Positions 57,183 through 64,000 of a stretch of DNA of 64,000 nucleotides are shown in pieces. The stretch covers positions 310,001 to 374,000 of the forward strand of contig JABYQN010000007.1 of the NCBI GenBank assembly GCA_022606135.1, given 5' to 3'. The notes beneath the pieces were generated by a model that was given only the letters and a program-made list of their open reading frames with translations, was not told the origin of the DNA and made no database searches. Made by a program: the position numbers and the translations under genes. The DNA is from Fomes fomentarius. Lineage: Eukaryota > Basidiomycota > Agaricomycetes > Polyporales > Polyporaceae. The first letter of the stretch is position 1. Each line of letters opens with the position of its first letter.

Positions 57183-58361
57183 ATGGCGTCGAGCGCTTCC
57201 CAGAATGCCGCTCCCCAACCGCTGGCGGAGACGTCGACATCACCAACGGTATTGGTGACACCCCCGGCGACAGAGGCGGAGAGAGAGGCGGAGGCAGAGC
57301 GCAAGCTCGAGAACGTGCCCTTGGACGAGCCCCCAGAGATCCCGCGGCCTCAGGCGGGACCACTACCTGCGAAACGGGGGGAGCTCGGCTTCCGGGAGGG
57401 CGTGCACGACATCGAGAGCCAGGCGAGTTCATCTACTATCAACCTCCCTGAACGACATCCTGCCGATAGGGACCGATCCGCCTCGCCCGAGGCAGATGCG
57501 ACCCCGAACCACCCGCCGCGGTCACCATCGCGTGCGGAATCAACTCAGTCGGCGGGGAAGCGCAGCCTCATCTCGTTCTTCAAGCCCAAACGGATACCCA
57601 CCGTCGTCGGTCTGCGCGTGACGACACTCGTGCTGTTCATTTTCCAACTCGCACTGCTCGCCGGTACGCTCGCCGGCTGGGTCATGGTCACGAAACGGGT
57701 GCAGAGGACGGCCGCGGCCGCGGCCCCGCCCAGTCCCAGTTCGGACCCGAGCGACGACGACCGGGGGAAGGTCGAGGTGACGTCGCAGGTGTTCAACACG
57801 ACGTCCGCACAGATCTTCGTTCACGTCGCCTTCGGCATCGTCTCGCTCGCCGAGCTCATCTTCCTCGAGCGCTCCCTCTTCCGCCTCCGCGCCGAGCGGT
57901 ATGCTTACGTCCACCCCGGGGAGATCCTGCCGCGCTCGGGCCGCCGTCCGTCGCAGGAGGCGACGATCGCCTTCGCGCCGTGGAACCGTCCCCCGCTCCC
58001 GACGTACGCGGCCGCGCTTGCGCAGTCGGGCGTCGGGACGGGAGACGTCGAGGACAACATCATCGCCATCCCGCCCCCTCCTGCGTACGGCAACACGCGC
58101 GGCAGCAGGCTGCTCTTGGCCGGCTTCCTGCCCGAGACCTTGCGGGGGCAACGGCCGAGAAGCGACGCGTCGACGCAGAGCAGGGGCAGTGAGCGGAGTA
58201 GGCGGAGTGCGAGCGGCGGCGACGGGGAGGACGACCGGCCGAAAAGCTACATGAGCACCGACCCCGAGTGGGAGGCGCGCTGCGACGCGGACCGGGCCCT
58301 CGTTCTGGAGGAGACGTTGGCGCGGCTGGAGGAGGGCAACACGCGGAGCAGGAGCTCGTAG
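57183..58361 (+). CDS. Two-helix membrane protein with PPPAY motif, unknown function
   Basis: A single-exon gene of 392 residues from the first ATG (57183). I recognise no family; similar architecture is common among basidiomycete hypothetical proteins. A Pro/Glu/Ser-rich N-terminal half precedes helix 1 (GLRVTTLVLFIFQLALLAGT, continuing LAGWVMV), a short loop with one NTT glycosylation site, and helix 2 (IFVHVAFGIVSLAELIFLER). The C-terminal half is Arg/Ser-rich and contains IPPPPAYGNTRG, a PPxY motif that recruits Rsp5/Nedd4 ubiquitin ligases in arrestin-like adaptors. With the short loop outside, both termini face the cytosol. It follows dynactin p62 by about 390 nt. Confidence 0.75.
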   Translation: MASSASQNAAPQPLAETSTSPTVLVTPPATEAEREAEAERKLENVPLDEPPEIPRPQAGPLPAKRGELGFREGVHDIESQASSSTINLPERHPADRDRSASPEADATPNHPPRSPSRAESTQSAGKRSLISFFKPKRIPTVVGLRVTTLVLFIFQLALLAGTLAGWVMVTKRVQRTAAAAAPPSPSSDPSDDDRGKVEVTSQVFNTTSAQIFVHVAFGIVSLAELIFLERSLFRLRAERYAYVHPGEILPRSGRRPSQEATIAFAPWNRPPLPTYAAALAQSGVGTGDVEDNIIAIPPPPAYGNTRGSRLLLAGFLPETLRGQRPRSDASTQSRGSERSRRSASGGDGEDDRPKSYMSTDPEWEARCDADRALVLEETLARLEEGNTRSRSS

Positions 58362-60181
58362 GTGTGGCACTCTGTGGATGGAGATAGCGGCCTGTCGTTG
58401 GGTGGTTCATGGACCTGTGGTGAGTCTCCCCAACCCTGAATGCCGCTACATAGGCGGCTAAGCACGCCTTTTTCTTCCGGCTCCTCACTGACCGAACTTT
58501 TCGTTCATCACCTGCTCCAGATTTATTTTAATCGGACCTTCTCATCGCCGTCCCTGTGTATGTTGTCCTGTACCTATCCAGCTGTCTCCGACTATCGAAT
58601 CACGCGCTGTCTTGGATACTCTTGGAGAGTGCGTCGTGTGCTGGTAGCCCAGGGTCGTTGCTCGAGTTCTTCCGCTCAGACCCCGCTCGAGGTAATTGTG
58701 CGGGCTCGGAATTTTCCTACAGTGTATGGTCGCAGCATCCCAATTGTCGTGCTCGGCGACGTCAGAGGTTGTACGGTGGCGTTTTTGCGGTCATCGTGCA
58801 ACTTTCTAACGGTAAGGATCGGTCCCATCGATGGTCTTTGAAGTGGACGAGCACAGAGTTTCTTCATAGGGAATCAACCTGAAAAAACCTGGGTGGTAAC
58901 GCATCGATTCCTCGTCTCCGGTACCACCGGTCATTCCCAGCATCTAGGGAATGCACATTGAGTCGTACGTTTTTCCATCAAACATTGGAGTTCTTGGAGT
59001 GTTCTGACTTGCTCTTCAGCGGTGGGAATGATGTAGTCCAAGACTAAATGTGCCCTGGAGAACAGTGACGCCACGGGATTGACATTTTCCTATGTCGTAG
59101 TCAAGATGACTTGTGGTAGCTGGTCCGGTGTGGCGTCGTCCCGTGCTTTGGAACACCGATAGAATGCTTGCCGGGGACGTCTGCTCTTCGCTGCGACAAG
59201 CACGGTGGGGTCACTCGTTCCATCTGAAGCCTAAAAAATTCGGTTCTTGAACCATCTACGATACAATTGATCGGGTCGAATAGAGCGTGCTTGCGGATGC
59301 AACAAGGGGAATGCTAGGATTCGGCGATTGAGTGGACGAAGATTGGCCAATGGCGCTACAGCGTATAGATTTGCCTCTTGCTGACCACGACAAGTGGATG
59401 ATTCGTATACCATAAAGTAGGAAAGTTCCACAGTTCTTAGACCAGAAGATGCGATGGAAACCCCACATTAGATTGGGAACCTCGTAGCCATCGTACACTT
59501 GATCCGGCGATTATGCCCGCAAATCCCTGGTGAACGGCCTAGATGGGTGATCTGTGTGGGAGTTGGAGGCAGTAGGAACGACATTGTTTGTACACCAGGG
59601 ATGCGGGGGCGCAGCCGCCGGTTGCGACCCCACATTAACACGTGTGTCTCGGGCGCTGTCATATCAGAAATCATTCAATGATTTACGTCTCTCTATTTAG
59701 ATTCTTGCGACGTCAACGCGCTCTTGATGTTGATTCCATTAACAGACTGTCGACGGAGGCACGACGGAAGTGTGCGCCACATGACGAACTGACAGCAGGC
59801 GCTCAGCGAGGCAGGCTGGACAGCCGCTGGGGGGAATGCTCAGGCTGTCCGTTGAACACTCGGATTCGCGTAGACTGCGGTCAGCCCTGGAATCTGCTCG
59901 AGTGCACAGGCTGCGAGTATATGCATTCATTTGTGATCTACCTCTTCGCTCTATGGGTATGTCGGCATCTATGGCCAAGCTGCTTCTGTCGGGATCACTC
60001 TGGTAACGATGCAAATCCACATGGCTTCATGGTGCACATCATCAAACATCTCAACTTCCATGCTGACCTCCTGACCCGTCCCTCGCTTATGGTGCACATG
60101 TCTGCCCCTGCAGTCGTCATTGCAAGCGTCCAAGCTTGGGTCCGCAAGTCGGTCAGTCCAAGACGCCGCCAGCCACAGCGG
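58362..60181. other. Intergenic region upstream of glucoamylase
   Basis: About 1.8 kb. It contains an imperfect inverted repeat (arms 59504..59532 and 59593..59621) and a CTGGGG (SYGGRG, Cre1-type site) at 59827..59832. No ORF with a recognisable domain. Confidence 0.4.
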
Positions 60182-60188
60182 TATATAT
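60182..60188 (+). promoter_or_regulatory. TATA box of the glucoamylase gene
   Basis: TATATAT about 103-109 nt upstream of the ATG at 60291, followed by a pyrimidine-rich leader. Typical for a strongly regulated secreted enzyme. Confidence 0.55.
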
Positions 60189-60290
60189 CCAACCCACCTC
60201 TTGCTCAAATTCCGCACTGGCAACATCCTCTCCCCTGTCGTCAGCACCCTCCTGCCCTTCCGTGTTCTCAGTGTAGACTGACCGGTAACG

Positions 60291-62447
<2,157 letters not shown>

Positions 62448-63378
62448 AATGTCGGGTCGGACCCATGTGTCTGCTCCTGCGTTTCCCATACTTACTCTAT
62501 CACCGATCGTGGATAACCATTTGTCTCCATTTGTGCTTGTGTGAGATTGTGTTGTCCGTGCGTTTCCCCGCCTCGGACAATCTCTGCTAGGTCATACTCA
62601 AAAAACGCCTGTGTACTGATTACTTGCGTAAGCTGCTACCAGCTCAGGAAATTGCTTGCCTCCCTCAATTCTTGCAACCATCCTATCCATGTATTGTAGG
62701 CGCGTATGTGTTGTAGTACAATCTTAAGTCACTAATTCTTTGCCAACGTTATTATGATTGGGTTGTATCCTCGATTGCAACAGTCTCATCATAAAGCTTG
62801 GGTCATTGGGACAATTCGCATACGCATATATCAAGTTAGGAACATAGTGCATGAACATGTAGCTTTCTTCAGTACTTCAGTACTGATGCACCACAGTGGG
62901 TGCCACTCTACTAGTACTAGCTGCGTCCTGACTCAGCAAGTTGCAGGGCGTTTGTGCTAGCGAGTGAGAGGTATGTATAAGAATACTTATGCGGTGTGTA
63001 CACATCAATGTAGTACACTGGTCCTGTAATCTGATATCGTGGAAGAGATCTCGAGGATCATCGATCAACGTTCAAACGTTCAACACGGGTGCCATATTAG
63101 TGAGTGCTTACGATCTGATCTCGGCTTACTGAAGTTGCCACATGCAAGGCTAGACGCTGACAATGCCGAGACCGAGACCGGAATGTGCCGAACAGTTTTA
63201 TGAACGGGAACTGCGAATCCGCTTAGAGAAGCTCACACTCTGACTCATCGCGATGATACGACGAAAGCAATGGGGGGTATACCGCTACACTATACACTGC
63301 ATGTTATCCAGTACGTGTACAAAATGTGTTCGAGAGCGACGATGCTACGGATAAAGATAAGTCCAATCTCCAGCTTTT
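62448..63378. other. Convergent intergenic region, glucoamylase to aspartic peptidase
   Basis: About 930 nt, more AT-rich than the genes. No ORF, RNA gene or repeat that I can support. Confidence 0.4.
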
Positions 63379-64000
63379 TCATGCCAGCTCAGCGAAACCG
63401 ACAGCGTTGTCGTCGACGGAGAAGACCGTGTAGGTGTTCTTCATGAGGCTGGATCACAATTATTGTAAGCATTCACGAGAAATACGCGCGAGCTTCGTAG
63501 ACACTCACGTATCGCCAAGGAGCCAGACTTTGCTGCCGAGGCCGAGGTCACCGCCAGCGATAGAGCCCACGCACTGGCTCGAGCCGCTCGAAACGGTGCC
63601 GAGGTTGATGCTGGTCGTTTCAGCAAGTCAGCACTCGGGTTTCCTTGTCAACAAGAGAAGAGAAGGATGATATACGCACTCATCTGCGCTGATCGACCAC
63701 GACTTGCCGCCCCAGCTGAACGCGACATCCGGCGGCGAGTCGCACGGGTACTCGTACAGGCCCTGTTCGGAGTCATACACCTTCGAGCCCGACACCTTGG
63801 CCCAGAACGTCTTGGCGGCGCTGGTAGGCGCGGTGATGATCGTGCTGCCCGAGTCGATGATGGTCTCGAAGCTGGACGCGGCCGTGCTCCCGTCCACGGT
63901 CACGGACGCGCCGCCGATCTGCCAGAAGCCGTTGTCGGACGAGAGCGTGTGGTACTCGATGTCGCCCGTGTAGAGGTCCTCGTTCGTGCCGCCGATGAAG
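63379..64000 (-). CDS. Secreted pepsin-type aspartic peptidase (A1), 3' part (runs off right edge)
   Basis: C-terminal part of a soluble aspartic endopeptidase. Exons on the minus strand: 63680..>64000, 63509..63610 and 63379..63448. The second active site is ETIIDSGSTIITAPTSAAKT, preceded by DNGFWQIGGASVTVDGS, and followed by EYPCDSPPDVAFSWGGKSWS. After two introns come TVSSGSSQCVGSIAGGDLGL, the conserved KVWLLGDTLMKNTYTVFSVD, and the end NAVGFAELA. It ends at the typical 'VGFA' C terminus with no membrane anchor, unlike the two peptidases at 24.5-29 kb. The N-terminal lobe and first active site lie outside the window. The family call is secure. Confidence 0.9.

Noticed and set aside
57540..58370. 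276-codon minus-strand ORF opposite the two-helix protein
   Set aside because: Antisense shadow of a GC-rich real gene; composition is Arg/Pro-rich without domains.

Overview
The window looks like nuclear DNA of a filamentous basidiomycete, probably a wood- or litter-decaying Agaricomycete. The evidence is dense, GC-rich genes cut by many 50-80 nt GT..AG introns with exons as small as 12-18 nt, paired DUF6534 membrane proteins (a basidiomycete-expanded family), a fungal chromovirus, and a carbohydrate/protein-degradation gene set: rhamnogalacturonan lyase, glucoamylase, three pepsin-type peptidases and a CreA/Cre1 repressor. No species can be named from the sequence alone.

Layout. 0-9 kb: the 5' end of a secreted PL4 lyase (minus), then two paralogous 13-exon DUF6534 genes (plus) separated by 3.8 kb of unassigned DNA. 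9.1-9.5 kb: tRNA-Gly(GCC) (minus) and a U2 snRNA (plus) with its own TATA box. 9.8-20.1 kb: a compact housekeeping block with an ERV46-type cargo receptor, the SM protein VPS45, a small GSKIP-domain protein, an OGFr-domain protein, a coiled-coil basic protein, a second identical tRNA-Gly in opposite orientation, and a SYLF-domain protein. 22-23.6 kb: an aquaglyceroporin with a one-base frameshift. 24.5-29 kb: two membrane-anchored aspartic peptidases head-to-head. 29.9-32.3 kb: a type II membrane phosphodiesterase/pyrophosphatase. 33.8-35.2 kb: a TATA-led tandem array in which each ~124-bp unit resembles one exon plus one intron. 36.3-37.4 kb: an intronless DUF5745-like gene. 38.6-45.4 kb: a full-length Ty3/gypsy chromovirus with identical LTRs. 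45.4-50.7 kb: a long stretch without recognised genes, ending at cre1. 54.3-64 kb: dynactin p62, a two-TM protein with a PPPAY motif, a GH15-CBM20 glucoamylase, and the 3' end of another secreted aspartic peptidase.

Functional links. ERV46 and VPS45 are both membrane-traffic genes and dynactin p62 is a motor subunit, so part of the window concerns endomembrane transport. Glucoamylase, PL4 lyase, the peptidases and the Cre1 repressor fit extracellular nutrient acquisition under carbon control. The most unusual structures are the exon/intron cassette array at 34 kb and the expression signals of the chromovirus: a possible self-primer, an in-frame UAG before Gag, a gag stop inside a T run, and a pol frame ending inside the 3' LTR.
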